From NCBI GenBank assembly GCA_009760855.2, contig WPIO01000169.1:600731-664730 (forward strand): a stretch of 64,000 nt of DNA. The letters are read 5' to 3'. Each line of letters starts with the position of its first letter. Position 1 is the stretch's first letter. The DNA comes from Cristatella mucedo. Lineage: Eukaryota > Bryozoa > Phylactolaemata > Cristatellidae. The notes beneath the pieces were generated by a model, which was not told the origin of the DNA, did not search any database, and saw only the letters and a program-made list of their open reading frames with translations. Made by a program: the position numbers and the translations under genes. Shown here in pieces: positions 23,151 through 34,867 of this stretch.

Positions 23151-24486
23151 TTAGATTTATAACCGAAAATAGCTCAGATGTGAAGCCAGTAAGTACAAGC
23201 TCAAACAGCCCAAGCTCAAATGCCTTCGGCTGCATTGGTGCGACTAAAAGACCATACTGTCCATTTCCATTGAACAGACGAACAATAAGTGAAAGCTTCC
23301 ATCCGATTATCCCCAACAGTAATAAATTACACGATGACGAATGAAAGATCAATGTATTTGCTTTTATAATCCCTCAGTGTCTATAGAGTGACTAACACTC
23401 AAGCCGCTAGCAATTCGAAATTATTCAGAGTTATTGTCATTCCAGCTCAGCTCAATTTCCGTCAGGCTTGGATTTGCAAAAGCGTTCAAACGATGTTTCT
23501 GACACAGTGGAATGTATTTAACTATGCAACTTTTAGCACTCCTGAATAAGTGATTTCTCAATTTAACTTTTCCACAACTCGAGGGGCTACGCTCAGAATG
23601 GTAAACGTCGCTCAGGCATAATTGATGCAGTACGAGCCTGATATGTGCTCAGGCTTTAGTTTACCATTAAAAGTACCATTGAACTAGGTGATTTTCAAAA
23701 ATATGAAATTGATCAGGCAGTTAAAGTTCGCGGAGCTGTGTTCGATATGCATTAAATATGTTTCAAACTAAATGCCCATTCTCTCAAACGGCAGTGAAAG
23801 TTATGACACGGCCGAGGGCGAAACAGCTAAAAACCTGTACTGAATTCACGTCTTTGATAAGAATAATACCAACGCACTTGATAATGCACCCTCATGCAAC
23901 TCAATCTTTTTCTAGGTGCTTTACATTTGCTGCAACGAGGAGCGCGATTGAAAGCTGAGCAATTTCATGCTCAATAAACAAGTATGACTGAGTATTAGGT
24001 CTTACTGCAAAAAGACGGTAGCGATCCCTGCGAGAAAGAAACTCTACTTAACATGTAAATGCGGTAACTATTATATTCCTGTATTCAGTATAGGTTTGTG
24101 AATTTTGAGCTTTCACCGTATAGCATCACAGTAGGCCCTACGGTCATCCCGGATAACGTATCCTGTAACTATGCTGATGTAATCACAAGTCGATGCTCAC
24201 ACAGTGGACTTCGTCTGCCCCCCTGCCGTCGAAACTAAATGACTGTTAGGGCTAAACGAGTGACAAAGTGTAGAATTCACTGAATTTGAATCTTTACCTA
24301 AAAGGCTGCAAGTTATATCAATAAGATTCTGACTGAAATTTATTCTTTGCAGTTCCTTAATACTCGTTGCTGAGATGCAATTAGAGAAAGCTATCTATCA
24401 AAAAAGGACCGATGCCATCAGTTTGATTGCAAGATTTTCTTCTGCAGTTGGCATTAAGCTCTAGGGCCAAAAAGCCTTTGGCATAG
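23150..24486 (+). repeat. Unclassified repeat R1, copy 1, left part
   Basis: Collinear with 44155-45600 (R1 copy 2). Shared blocks include ACAAGCTCAAACAGCC.., CTCAAATGCCTTC.GCTGCATT, GAAAGCTTCCATC and CTCTACTTAACATGTAAATG. It continues at 25797-26517 after an L2-B insertion. Both copies contain the same L2-B 3' tail (23865-23990 here). No coding capacity is recognised. Confidence 0.85.
23865..23990 (-). mobile_element. L2-B 3' tail embedded in R1 copy 1
   Basis: The plus strand reads GCACTTGATAATGCACCCTC..CTCAATCTTTTTCTAGGTG, the reverse complement of the L2-B 3' end. The orthologous tail in R1 copy 2 is at 45005-45130, so this insertion is older than the R1 duplication or belongs to the repeat. 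Confidence 0.7.
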
Positions 24487-25796
24487 TCCTCTGGACCCTA
24501 TTCCCATTGTCCTGCTCCTACGTTGCATTGATCTGCTGCTGCCAAGCATAACTAATATCATTAATATGTCGTTAGCCTCAGGTCACGTCCCGGCAACTTC
24601 CAAAGAAGCTGTATACAGGCCACTTATTAAGAAAGCGACACTAGACCAAGAGAACTTAAGCAACTACCGTCCAGTCTCCCATCTACCATTAGTATAAAAG
24701 ACACTGGAACGGATCGTGTCGGACGAGCTGAACTCATATATCGAAACCTTAACACCTTGAAAGTATGTCCTAGTCTGGCTTTCGAGCTAATCACTCTGCA
24801 GAGTCAGCATTATCTAGGGTAAACAACGACCTACTTAGGAATGCAGACATGGGTAGAGTGTCTCTGCTTGATTTGCCCGATCTTTCGGCAGCTTTTGATA
24901 CCATCGATCATAAAGTTTTTCCAGAATGCCTCTCATTTCGCCTGGCCGTCACTGGCACTGCTCTGCAGTGGTTCTGGTCCTATCTCAGTGGGAGACTCCA
25001 AAGTATGCTTCACAGTCAAATCTGCATATTTTCAGCTTCATAACATTGCTAAAATTCGACTTGTTTATATATGGATGAAACGTCTAAGTAGGTAGATGCA
25101 TTCGTGACATCTCGTTAGAAATTCTGCAACTCACTGCTTACTGGCCTACCAGAATGTGCGATCAAGTGATTGCAGCTGGTGGCCAACTCTGCAGCTGGTC
25201 TTGTCTGTCGTGAGCATAGTAGTTGCCTCATCAAACCACTTCTCACCGACCTGCACTGGCTCTTAGTTGAGTAAGGGATTGACTTCAATGTTTTGTCACT
25301 CACTTTTAGGTCCTTTCATTCTTTGGATCCAGCCTATCTCTCAGATTTGCTCGCCCACCAGGCCAAGCATCGTACCACCCGCTTTTCGGAATACAATAGT
25401 TTACCAATACCACATAAAAACCTCCAATTCTTCGGAGACCTTGCATTTAGTTCGCGTGCTCCCAAAGCCTGGAATCCCCCCCCCCCAACTTGCCTCTGAA
25501 CATCCCCTGACCTGACCAGATTTTAAAAAGAACTTAAAACATATCTATTTACGACAGCATTTAGTGGGTCTCTGCGATTCCTACTTGACACTGTGCAAGC
25601 TGCCACTAACCACATTTGCATGCTGACCCTGTGCATGTCAGCCCTAGCCACATTACTCATTGTGTTTATTTTTCCAGCATGATTTTACTTACCATCTAAT
25701 TGCATTTCCCTTTGCACCAAACGTTAGACGCCTAGAGAGAGAGATTGACTTATCTGAGGTTGCTTTATCAAGTGCATAATTATTAATAGTATTAAT
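24487..25796 (+). mobile_element. L2-B retrotransposon, 5'-truncated, inserted in R1 copy 1
   Basis: Starts within the linker before RT (LDPIPIVLLLRCIDLLLPSITNIINM equivalent) and includes [39 protein letters not shown] (24849-24915) and ALQWFWSYLSGRLQS. An internal deletion removes the YADD region: after LSGRLQS the sequence jumps to the VKSAYFQLHNIAKI segment (25015-25050). The 3' UTR ends in ATTATTAATAGTATTAAT. R1 copies 2 and 3 are uninterrupted at this point (GGTATATTTCC), giving the empty site. Confidence 0.85.
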
Positions 25797-26517
25797 ATTT
25801 CCAGCAAGCTGTTGAAATTTTCAAAGCATATGCCAATGTGTTATGGATACGGTCTTGATACGTTACGATGCTAGGGCTTTTCGACTGCTTTCTCTACCTG
25901 ATTCTGCGGGAATTGCACTTAGTGCTGACTCAAAAATACCAGCAGCTAGAATTAAAACCAGGTTTGGTCATTGCTAGGAATCCTTTCAAATCTGCTGTTT
26001 TTTTTACATTTCGAAACCTTTTTCCTTGCCTAGATTATAAGCAAGGTTACTCAGCATACACAATGTGTGACATTTAGATTGACTAATTTAATGCGATAAT
26101 AGTGGCTAACTACACATAGCTGTTATTTCAAACTAGTTTTACAGCTTTTGACTATATTCGTGAATACCGAGCTGGAAACGTGGATTTCCACGTTCGAGTG
26201 ATCCCAGAATATAGGGGGTGGAATACTGATTGCCTGGTAGCTACTGCGGATGCGAACTCTTCCTAACTTTGCGATCGTGATATATCATCGGCCGAGCTCT
26301 AGAAAATGATCGATGTGACTTCTGTCTAATTAGGGGTTCCTGATACAAATATTTGTTGAAGCTGTAGTGAAATCAGAAAACGTTGTCATCCATATTCACT
26401 TCGAATGCTATGCCAGCATTTGAGCTCAAATAATTCGCTCACAAACATATTTCAGATAATAGAAGAGATTCTTTGATTTCAGAACTCGCTCGATGTCTCC
26501 TATAGTTAGAAAAATCT
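25797..26517 (+). repeat. Unclassified repeat R1, copy 1, right part
   Basis: Collinear with 45610-46345: shared blocks include AAAGCATATGCC, GGTCTTGA.A.GT, CAGCTGTTATTTCAA, ATTCGTGAATA.CGAGC and TAGTTAGAAAAATCTA. It ends where a minus-strand L2-A begins. Confidence 0.85.
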
Positions 26518-26520
26518 AAG

Positions 26521-27035
26521 CAATCGGTTGCTGTAGCATATTCCAACGGTTTGAATGACAAATCCAGCTGAGTATCGTCAGTATAAAAGTGATATCCTAC
26601 TTCATGGGCCTTAATCACTTTTCTTAGAAGCTGAGCATTAAGGGAAAACAGCAAGGGACCAAGTAGGACCCTTGAGGGACGCCACAATTGAACCGTTTCG
26701 TGTGTGAAAAATGACCCCCACACGTCAAGGATTGAACACGATCGAATAAGTTAGATACAAACCAAGTGGAGCCTTGTTGGCCAAACCGATCGTTGTTCTC
26801 CGTCTTTCAAGTAGAACATCGTTATCAACGGTGTCGATGGCAGCTGACAGATCTAGCAAAGCTAGAACAGTGACATTTGCGTCTTTGTTGCCTCGTAGGA
26901 TGTCGTTGTGAATATGGAGGAGAGCCGTTTCGGTGGAGTAAAGCCTCTTAAATCCCGATTGGAATTTTTCTAACATTTCGTATTTTTCAATACGTTTAAC
27001 CATCTGCTTAACAGCAATTGTTTCGAGAATAGACG
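26521..27035 (-). mobile_element. L2-A RT fragment, minus strand
   Basis: Carries the core RT: YHFYTDDTQLDLSF (catalytic YADD changed to YTDD) at about 26600-26550, then upstream LLDLSAAIDTVDNDVLLERRRTT (26725-27003). Broken by a frameshift near 26720. No 3' UTR. Confidence 0.85.
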
Positions 27036-27427
27036 GGTGAATTAGTTAGTACCTGCAAGTGAAACCGTAGTACGTTTATAAATACTGGAACGATTAAACA
27101 ACCAGACAGCCAGAACTTATTTCCCATATTGTCCTCGCAACAAATGGCAGGATCCTATTTAGCTTTAAGCTTTTTGAATCGGAAAATCGATTCTTAAAAG
27201 AGGTTGCGACCAGCTTTAAGAGCTTCAACCCTGGTTCTACCTGCATGAAGTAATGTGAAGCCTTTCAGGACCCGATTTTTTTGTTTGAGTCGTGCTGTAT
27301 GCAGTCCTTGGTTGCACACTACAAACAGTTGTGGGAGCCATTAGGGCTCTTTACAAATGATGCTGCTAAATCAGTGAACCCCAAGTCTTAATTTTCTGTT
27401 TCCGAATGAACAAGAACCAGGATTTTT
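27036..27427. other. No feature recognised
   Basis: Unassigned spacer between L2-A and L2-B copies. Confidence 0.35.
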
Positions 27428-28855
27428 TATAATAATAATAAGAATAATAATAATTCACTTGATAAAGCGCCCTCAGAGAACTCAATCTCTCTCAAGCCGC
27501 TTTACATTTGCTGTAAAGTGAAATGCAATTGAATGGTAAGTAAAATCATGCTTGAAAAACAGACGAAATGAATAATATGGTTAGGGGTGACATGCACAGG
27601 GTTAGCATACAAATGTGGTTAGTGGCAGCATGCACAGTGTCAGCACACATTGGCACATCAAGGTCGAATCACAGGCACCCACTAAATGCTGTCCTAAATA
27701 GGTGTGTTTTTAGGTTCCTTTTAAATGTGGTCAGGTCAGGGGATGTTGTGACGCAGGTCGGGAGGGAGTTCCAGGCTTTCGGAGCATACGAACTAAATGC
27801 ACAATCTCCAAAGGATTAAAGGTTTGTATGAGGTATTTCTAGACTGTTGGATTCCGAAAAGCTGGTGGTACGATGCTTGGCCTGATGGGGTAGTATATCT
27901 GACAGATGGCCTGGAGCCATAGAATGAAGGGACCTAAAAGTGAGCGACAAAACCTTGAAGTCAATCCGTTGCTTGACTGGTAGCCAGTGCAGGTTGGCGA
28001 GAAGTGGAGTAATGTGGCAACTGCGACGCTCACGACAGACAAGCCTAGCTGCAGAGTTTTGCACCAGCTGCAATCGCCTGATCGCACATGCTGGTAGGTC
28101 AGTAAGCAGTGAGTTGCAGAAGTCGAGACGGGATGTCACGAATGCATGGACCAACTTGGACGTGGTATCTTTATCTAAACAAGCCAGAAGTTTAGCAATT
28201 TTATGAAGCTGGAAATAGGCGGATTTGACTGTGGAGCTGATATGGTCGTCTAACGAGAGGTCGCTTTGGAATATGACACCTAGATTTCGAGCTGATTTAA
28301 CTGGAGATATGCTGGCAGAGCCAATTGAGAGAGTCAGCCTTTCCAATCTCTAGATCACACTGGGTTTGCCCATAACTAGTAAGTTAGTTTTATCATCGTT
28401 AAGTTTTAGAAAATTTGCTGCCATCCATTTGCGGATGTCATCAATGCAGGCAGCTAGTGAGTTGAGAGAATTTGAGGTGCTCGAAGGCTGGGAGGGATCA
28501 AATCAAAGGTACAACTGAGCGTCATCCACATAGAAGTGAAAGCCTAGATTGTGCTTGGCAATCACATCAGCAAGAGGCAGAGTATAAACCATGAAAAGAA
28601 CCGGACCTAGCACTGAGCCCTGAGGTACTCCATATTTCAGAGGTACCTCAGATGATCTTTGTCCATTCACGTCAATACTCTGGAATCTCCCACTGAGATA
28701 GGACCTGAACCACTGCAGAGTAGTGCCAGTGATGCCCAGGCGAGATGAGAGGAGCTCTAGAAGAACCTTGTGATCGATGGTATCAAAAGCTGCCGACAGA
28801 TCAAGCAAAACAAGCAGAGACACTCTACCCATGTCTGCATTCCTAAGTTTATTAA
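27428..28855 (-). mobile_element. L2-B retrotransposon, 5'-truncated, fairly young
   Basis: Very similar to the copy at 50.6-52.7 kb. The RT core is open at 28503-28832 ([48 protein letters not shown] changed to YVDD) and the C-terminal part at 27816-28346 (SARNLGVIFQSDLSLDDHI, SRLDFCNSLLTDLPACAIRR). A stop and frameshift separate them. The 3' UTR ends in (ATT)n near 27430-27455. Confidence 0.9.
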
Positions 28856-29514
28856 CTATGTGAATGTCTGCGAAAAGTGAAAACGATTCGTCAAAACAAA
28901 TTAAGATGTGCAGTGCCCTGGAACCAAACCCTCCGTTATTAGCTTAGTCCTTATGCTCTGCTACTCAGTTTTAAGTAGCATAATTTATTGCAGCCGTTTA
29001 TTTTCTAATGAAACTTAAATTTAATGCTATCGCTTTTATACGGTACACTTTAGAAGCATTTTTTTGGATCTCATTTCTGTTAGTTAGCTGACCTGAATGT
29101 AAATAACATATAAAGTGTAAAATGTAAATGTAAAACGTAGACGTGAATGGAAATTAAATGTAAACGAAATGTAAACAACTCACGAAGTACCTTAACTCTT
29201 CCACCACCACTGGGTATTAGGTTGCAATGCATATTCCAGGTTATTGAAGATTTAGTTCAACTTAAATACTAATATATTATATTGAGAAAATTTGAAGCCT
29301 TGATCGATTCTTTAGGGTCTCAACACTTGTGTCTGGTTACCAATAGTCTGAGCTACGTTTATGGCTTTGCTATGAATAGTGAGGTTATGTTTGATCATTG
29401 TTCTGCATGTAGCTAGACCTTAAAACGTTCCTAGAGTTACATCCCACATGCCTAGAAAAAATGTTATGATTATTTTCTAGCCATCTAATTACTAATTGCG
29501 ACTTCAAGGCATAT
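28856..29514. other. No feature recognised
   Basis: AT-rich spacer. A purine-rich set of short repeats AATGTAAA occurs around 29095-29180 (at least five occurrences), a small simple-repeat patch. Confidence 0.4.
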
Positions 29515-29815
29515 CTATCTCAGTGCTGCGATTCGGGCTTGTTTAAATAGGCATGCGGCTTCTAAGATGGTCCGTGTATTTGTGACATCTCGTCTTGACT
29601 TCTGTAACTCACTGCTTAAAGATCTGCCAGCATATGCAACCAGGCGCTTACAGCTCATGCGAAACCCTCCTTCTCGGTTGTCTGTCGTAAGCCTCTCAGT
29701 TTCCGTAACACAGCATTTCTCGCTGATGTAAACTGGCTTCCGGTCACCCAAGTGATCGACTGCATGGTTTTTTTCACTCACTTTTAGGTATCTTCATTCT
29801 TTTTATCCTCAGAAC
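29515..29815 (+). mobile_element. L2-B internal fragment
   Basis: Corresponds to CLDKDTTSKLVHAFVTSRLDFCNSLL..LQL..NSAARLVCRKR..HITPLLADLHWLPV in broken frames. Neither the RT core nor the 3' UTR is present. Confidence 0.75.
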
Positions 29816-30074
29816 AAATGGCGACTGGCATTTTAATCTAAAAGCTAAAGTCATCTGCTGCCAGCAATTTAGCTACCTATTTCTACCATTTCGGTCATAT
29901 TTTCCATGGCCGTCTCTAACGAATCATAAAATTAGCTTCGATTTACGCTCAAAGGCCAGCATATTAAATTCGTGCAGTGTGAGGCGACCGCATGACTAAT
30001 GCGAGTGGCCCTGGCCAGCTGGCAAGCAACTTACCTGTCTAACCTTGTCGTCTATGGGAGTTAGAACCGCTATT

Positions 30075-30415
30075 GCAATGTATCTCTGTCTGTAACTCCA
30101 CAAAGTCGTAAAGATCATGTGGGTGATTCGCGGGAGAGTTTTGAGTAGCTCACTCACTGCCTAAGCGGCTTACGGTAGGCATTCGGTAGCCAAAGGATTC
30201 ATCTCACTCAACAAAGAGAAAGTGGAAAGCCGAGCTGAATCCGGAGAGCAGTTAAGGTAGTGAGTAGCATGGTAGTAGCTGTTCAGGACTGTTGAAAAGA
30301 ATGAGCCGTTGTCGGCAGTAGTAAAGTAGTTACCATTGCATTAAAATTGTGGAAGCGAGTTCCACAGTCTAGGACCTGCAGAGTTAAAATTACAGTCGCC
30401 AACGGTCTATTGACC
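30075..30415 (-). mobile_element. L2-A 3' end, minus strand
   Basis: Begins with ATGTATCTCTGTCTGTAACTCCACAAAG and runs through the 3' UTR to the LWNSLPQF-equivalent segment at 30350-30400. Confidence 0.8.
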
Positions 30416-30751
30416 AGCTGAACCCTAAAACCTTGGTCATTAGCATACTTTTTGCCGAACCAGCTCATAACCTCTCCCAGTACACAATTCTTCTTGTGTG
30501 AAATGGATTGCCACAGGTACATTATATAGTGCGATCAAGATATTACTTTTGGAATAGCAAACTTCATGGTAAAAACCTTTCTTTCTTGTCTGCACTTTCT
30601 CTGGATCACACATATTACCGACTCATAGGTCGAAAATGAGGGGATTCAAATTTTCTCTATTTCTGCAGCTCCTATATACGCTATATTACTAAACAAGGCT
30701 ATAAGTGCCGGCATATAAGCTAGTAGAAAAACCTATATACATGACTATCAT

Positions 30752-30825
30752 TAAAAAATACGTTTGATAAAGCATCATCAGACGACTCAATCTCTATCTA
30801 GGCGTATCGCATTTGCTGCAAGAGA
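30752..30825 (-). mobile_element. L2-B 3' tail remnant
   Basis: GTTTGATAAAGCATCATCAGACGACTCAATCTCTATCTAGGCG.. is the reverse complement of the L2-B 3' end. It passes abruptly into plus-strand L2-A at about 30826. Confidence 0.65.
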
Positions 30826-31128
30826 AGTACTCCCTTCCACAATTCTTACGAAACGACAACTACTCTCCAACTGCCGACTATGGCACATCTTTTTAAGCGA
30901 TCCTGAACTGCTACTTCTATGCTACTCACTACCTCAACTGCTCTCCTGACTCTGCTATGCTTCCCACTTTCTCTTTCTTGCGTTAGACGAAGTCTGTTGG
31001 CTACCGAATGCGTACAGAAACCCACTAAGGCTGTGAGTGTGCTATACAAATCTCTCCTGCGTAACACCCACATGGTCTTTATGACTTTTGTGGAGTTACT
31101 GACGGAGATATATTACATTACATTAAAA
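30826..31128 (+). mobile_element. L2-A 3' end with ATTAC tail
   Basis: Starts at CTCCCTTCCACAATTCTTACG and continues to GACGGAGATATATTACATTACATT. Nearly the same as 345-625 and 39400-39690, suggesting recent activity. Confidence 0.85.
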
Positions 31129-31134
31129 TCAAAT

Positions 31135-31365
31135 GCTTAGTGATAGCATGTTCCATAAACAGCAAGAAACACGTTGTTAAGGGCAGGGTGCAGGATCAGC
31201 ATGCAAGTATAGGTAGTGGCAGCATGCACAGATTTAGACAACACAAATACCTAAAGGACGAATTACAGTAATGCACGAAATTCTGTTTTAAATAAATCGG
31301 CTTTAGTTTCTTTTTAAATATGGTCAAGACAGGAGATGTCGTGATACAGGTCGTTAGTGAAATGT
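31135..31365 (-). mobile_element. L2-B 3' UTR fragment, minus strand
   Basis: The reverse complement gives the L2-B 3' UTR and the extreme ORF2 C-terminus. The following element has the opposite orientation. Confidence 0.65.
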
Positions 31366-31710
31366 AAAGCGCTTAGAAAGAGACAAAAGCACACCTATTT
31401 AGGACCGTATTGAGTGGGTTCCTGTGATTCGTCCTTCATGTGCTTATGCATGCTGACACTGAGCATGCTGCCACTAACCACATTTGCATGCTGACCCTGT
31501 GCATGTCACCCCTAACCATATTATTAATTTTGTTTGTTTTTCAAGCATGATTTTACTTACCATTCAGTTGCATTACCCTTTGCAGCAAATGTAAAGTGCC
31601 TAGAAAGAGATTGAGTTCTCTGACGGCGCTTTATTAAGTCCGTTTTTTATTATTATTATTATAAGTTCTCTGGGGGCGCTTCATCAAGTGCATTATTATT
31701 ATTATTATTA
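31366..31710 (+). mobile_element. L2-B 3' end with duplicated tail
   Basis: AACACACCTATTTAGGAC-type ORF end, 3' UTR and (ATT)n at 31648-31662, then a second copy of the last about 40 bp (AGTTCTCTGGGGGCGCTTCATCAAGTGC) with another (ATT)n at 31692-31711. This is two 3' termini in a row. Confidence 0.75.
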
Positions 31711-31975
31711 TTTTTTGACCTAATAAACTAAAGGAAAGGTCGCCAAAAGATTTGAGATTCGTCCGAGTTATCGTTAAACAGAAGAAACAGAAAAGTGGGT
31801 GGTACGATGCTAAGGCAGGTTGGGAGTAAAACTGATGGATAGGCTGGAGAACAAGAATGATACTACCTAAAATTGGGTGACGTAGCCTTGAAGTCAATGC
31901 GTGGTTTGACTAAGAGCTACACAAATCGGCGATACATGGTGGCAACTGGCATCTGCGACGCTCACGACAGGCATT
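31711..31975 (-). mobile_element. L2-B ORF2 C-terminal fragment, minus strand
   Basis: The reverse complement gives the LPVKQRIDFKVLSLTFRSLHS-equivalent to SFGD-AFSS segment, heavily mutated. Confidence 0.6.
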
Positions 31976-31984
31976 TCTAATTTA

Positions 31985-32125
31985 AATTACGACAAATAAA
32001 AGAGAATTGCTATCTAGGCTCTTCTCTTTTGCCACTGGGCTCGAGCCGATGACCGAGGTCGTACTGTTGAGCACCCTGACGTCCGCCATTAAAGGCGAGC
32101 ACCCGAGTCCCTGCATCAGAGCCAT
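31985..32125 (-). mobile_element. SINE-1 copy (tRNA-like head, L2-like 3' end)
   Basis: On the minus strand the head contains AGGGTGCTCAACAGTACGAC and box B CGGCTCGAGCCC (32037-32048), followed by AGAGCCTAGATAGCAATTCTC, which resembles the L2-B 3' end. It lies just upstream of peptide locus 2. Confidence 0.65.
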
Positions 32126-32390
32126 CCATAACTGCACAGTAAAAGAACCTATTTTCCGAAGTTCCAAAGGTTGCAGATGGCTGTGTTACGCTCTCGGAAA
32201 AAACTCGCATTTCAAACAAATCTGAGTAAATAAAGCTCACGGTTACGTAAACTTGTACGTGCCTGGGTATCTGATAGAAATAGCAAGTAAAAGAATTTGT
32301 AATTGTCCTAGCACCGTGGCTTTCCGGGTAGATGGCTAACCGGCGAAAGAACAAAAAGACGTATTAAAATTAACTACCCGTATGGCCCGT

Positions 32391-32452
32391 GTTGTATTAA
32401 CTGCAACAAAGTTCTTGATTCGTTAAGTTCCGGCTAGCTACTCAAGAAAAAA
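32391..32452 (+). promoter_or_regulatory. Putative promoter and 5' noncoding exon relic of peptide locus 2
   Basis: GTTGTATTAACTG (about 32391) followed by AGTTCCGGCT and AAAAAAG/GTGAAT-like sequence (about 32452) mirrors the locus 1 arrangement (TATA-like, AGTTCCGGCT, AAAAG/GTAAGT). The donor here is weaker. Confidence 0.35.
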
Positions 32453-33052
32453 GTGAATACGGCTAAAGAAAAACCGACTTGCCTGGACAAAATCTTCTCA
32501 GTTGGCCGTTCATCGGCATATCGTTAGCGATCTGCTGCCTGTTAGCCTCTGAACGGTGCTCCATAATTATGTGTGTCTTTAATATCTCTAGGTAACCAGG
32601 CAGCTGCACACTCCGTGGCTATGGCAATGATTGTTAATGGACCATATTAATGGCGGTCGGCTCTTGATTTTTATTACCTGTTTCTATCCTCAACGAATCA
32701 CTGTCTTATTTATTTATCTGAAGGAAATTTTTCTAAACGCCTGATTGAGCTGCCTTCAGGTATGCTGGTTACAATAGCACAAATCGGCTGTTATCAGGAA
32801 TATTACTTGAAGGTTGATCCAAACGCTTTAGTAATCTTGAGGGCATTAAAACACTCGTGAGACGATACTTGCTTTTTCTTATTCGAAGTCCATTCCCAAG
32901 AACTTGCACAGTAATGGTTTCTGTGTCCTTCGATTGAGAAATCTGCTGAACAGAAACTGCTAACTTAAACTAGCCTGCTTGATTTTAACAGATATGTGGC
33001 GTGGATACTTACATAACATGATTTATAACTTATTAATACGATGTAATTTCAG

Positions 33053-33593
33053 AAAAATTAAAACTATCGCTTTCGCCATCATGGCCGTACTGATGATGAG
33101 CCTGGTACAGTCTGAGCTAAGCTAACATCGGCACGGGCGAAAAAAACACGATGATAACTGACCCTTTGATATATTGCCTTGCTTGCAGTTAGAGACCTAA
33201 TACGTAAAATCTAAACATTTCTATCACAAGAAACTAAAACTTTCTATTTTCATTTCATCGAAATTTCCAGAGATTTTTGAACCACGAAGCTGTGATTCAC
33301 TTATGTGCTGTATCTACATTTCGGAGTTTTGAGGAAACAACTGACCTGAGCTCAGAGCTGCTTGCTGAAATGGAAGAGGCTTTTAGTGGTAAATTTATCT
33401 CGAACGCGAGATCAACTGCACTCGCTGCAGCTCGTTTCTTTCAATTTTCTTGCCTTACAAATAGCTTGATAGATAATTAGGTTATGGTACTTCTCATTTT
33501 TCAGAATACGATAAAAGCGAGAAGAGTGAACGACGATCCATTGCAACGGGTTTCGTCAAGGTGGCTCCCAAGCTTCTCACGTATATTATATAA
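33053..33593 (+). pseudogene. Prepro-peptide gene relative, locus 2, probably inactivated
   Basis: Same structure as locus 1 in plus orientation: exon 1 at 33053-33116, exon 2 at 33325-33388 (64 nt) and exon 3 at 33505-33593. All three reading frames are free of internal stops and in the same phases. Exon 1 keeps a hydrophobic signal-like segment, exon 2 an acidic segment, and exon 3 a dibasic Arg-Arg followed by 18 residues with two Lys and no acid. Lesions: the start position reads ATT (33057-33059), the exon 1 donor reads CT instead of GT (33117-33118), and the exon 2 acceptor reads CGG where locus 1 has CAG. Three hits at essential sites with otherwise open frames suggest recent loss of function. 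An alternative is exon use I cannot see. Introns are 208 and 116 bp. Confidence 0.65.
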
Positions 33594-33689
33594 ATTGTCG
33601 ACGTGGTGAAACAACAATAGTAGGCGACGATACGTCTAGTCACCACCGATGGGTTTAAGAGCTAATAATACAATTATATTCTTTTACTG

Positions 33690-33960
33690 AACGGCAACCA
33701 CTCACCTACTGCAGGCTATGGCACATCCTTTACGGTGATCCTAAGCTGACACTTCCATGCTACTCACGACCTCAGCTGCTCTCTCCTGACTCTGCTATGC
33801 TTCCCACTTTTCCTGTGTTGCCTGAGACGAAGTCTGTTGGCTACCGAATGCGTACCAAAAGCCGCTTAGGCTGTGAGTAATCTATACAAAACTCTCCTGC
33901 GTAACACCCACATGGTCCTAATGACTTTGTGGAGTTACAGACGGAGATATATTGCCATTC
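33690..33960 (+). mobile_element. L2-A 3' end, just downstream of peptide locus 2
   Basis: GCTATGGCACATCCTT.. through GACGGAGATATATTGCCATT. The last exon of locus 2 ends about 100 bp before it, so the element may have altered the 3' UTR. Confidence 0.8.
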
Positions 33961-34257
33961 AGAAATCTACGCTTTTTTATATTTGAATATCCAAAGCTAC
34001 ATTTTTTTATTACACGAGGTAACTAACCTAAGGATAAGCAAAAAAGTAAGAATAGCTGTTTAGACGATGGCCGGTTATTAAAATGTACTTGACTGCAATG
34101 CTTTCAGCATAGAGAACACATATAAGTTACTTGTTAATGCAACCGGGTAGAAATTCCTTGCAGCTATATGCAATATTCTTTTAGATAAGAGCAACTTTAC
34201 AACACTCAGTGACCTGTTTATCACTACTTAAGATGATACTATCACTAAGATCTGGGT

Positions 34258-34263
<6 letters not shown>
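33961..34263. other. No feature recognised
   Basis: AT-rich spacer before the TA microsatellite. Confidence 0.35.
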
Positions 34264-34303
<40 letters not shown>

Positions 34304-34311
34304 ATATATGA

Positions 34312-34374
<63 letters not shown>

Positions 34375-34388
34375 ATATATAAAGATTA

Positions 34389-34441
<53 letters not shown>
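34264..34441. repeat. (TA)n microsatellite, about 180 bp
   Basis: Nearly pure TA dinucleotides in three blocks separated by TGAAACA (about 34309-34315) and by AAAGATTATTA (about 34381-34392). Confidence 0.95.
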
Positions 34442-34445
<4 letters not shown>

Positions 34446-34867
34446 ACATTCATATGTATACATTTTTTATTTATAAACGAAGCCACTATGTTTAAGCCCA
34501 ATATTTGTTAATCTTAGTCTTCACTGATCCGTCGATATATATGACGGTTAGCTTTTCTTTAAATAATTGCTGTGACTTTTACCATAATTACCTGTTCTCC
34601 ACTGCAAATGTGAATCACTGAGACTGTTTTTGACTCAGTGAATATTTCTAACAATGGGCTCTTGTGTAGCATTATAATCTCTGGCTTCCTACACCCCGAA
34701 CAGGTAGAGGCCTGTGTAGGTCTTCCAATTTCAAAACACATAGATTTACACGTGAGCGTTTTGTAGCTCTCGATATATCACAGATCGCCTTTTAGCATTA
34801 AGCAGTAAGAATAAGCCAAACTATAGTAAGCAGTAAGTAACAGTACCTAAGTAGCAGTAAGCAATAA
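34442..34867. other. No feature recognised
   Basis: Unassigned. Near 34800-34890 the short words GCAGTAAG and CAGTAAGA repeat several times, a small degenerate tandem patch. Confidence 0.4.

Noticed and set aside
27568-27819. Open frames on the strand opposite to L2-B copies (also 2278-2460, 36021-36206, 50833-51081, 55353-55610)
   Set aside because: Antisense shadows of L2-B 3' UTR and ORF2; similar frames recur only because the element recurs.
29095-29180. Repeated AATGTAAA words suggesting a CRISPR-like or regulatory array
   Set aside because: Units are short, unevenly spaced and AT-rich with no unique spacers; a simple repeat patch in eukaryotic DNA.
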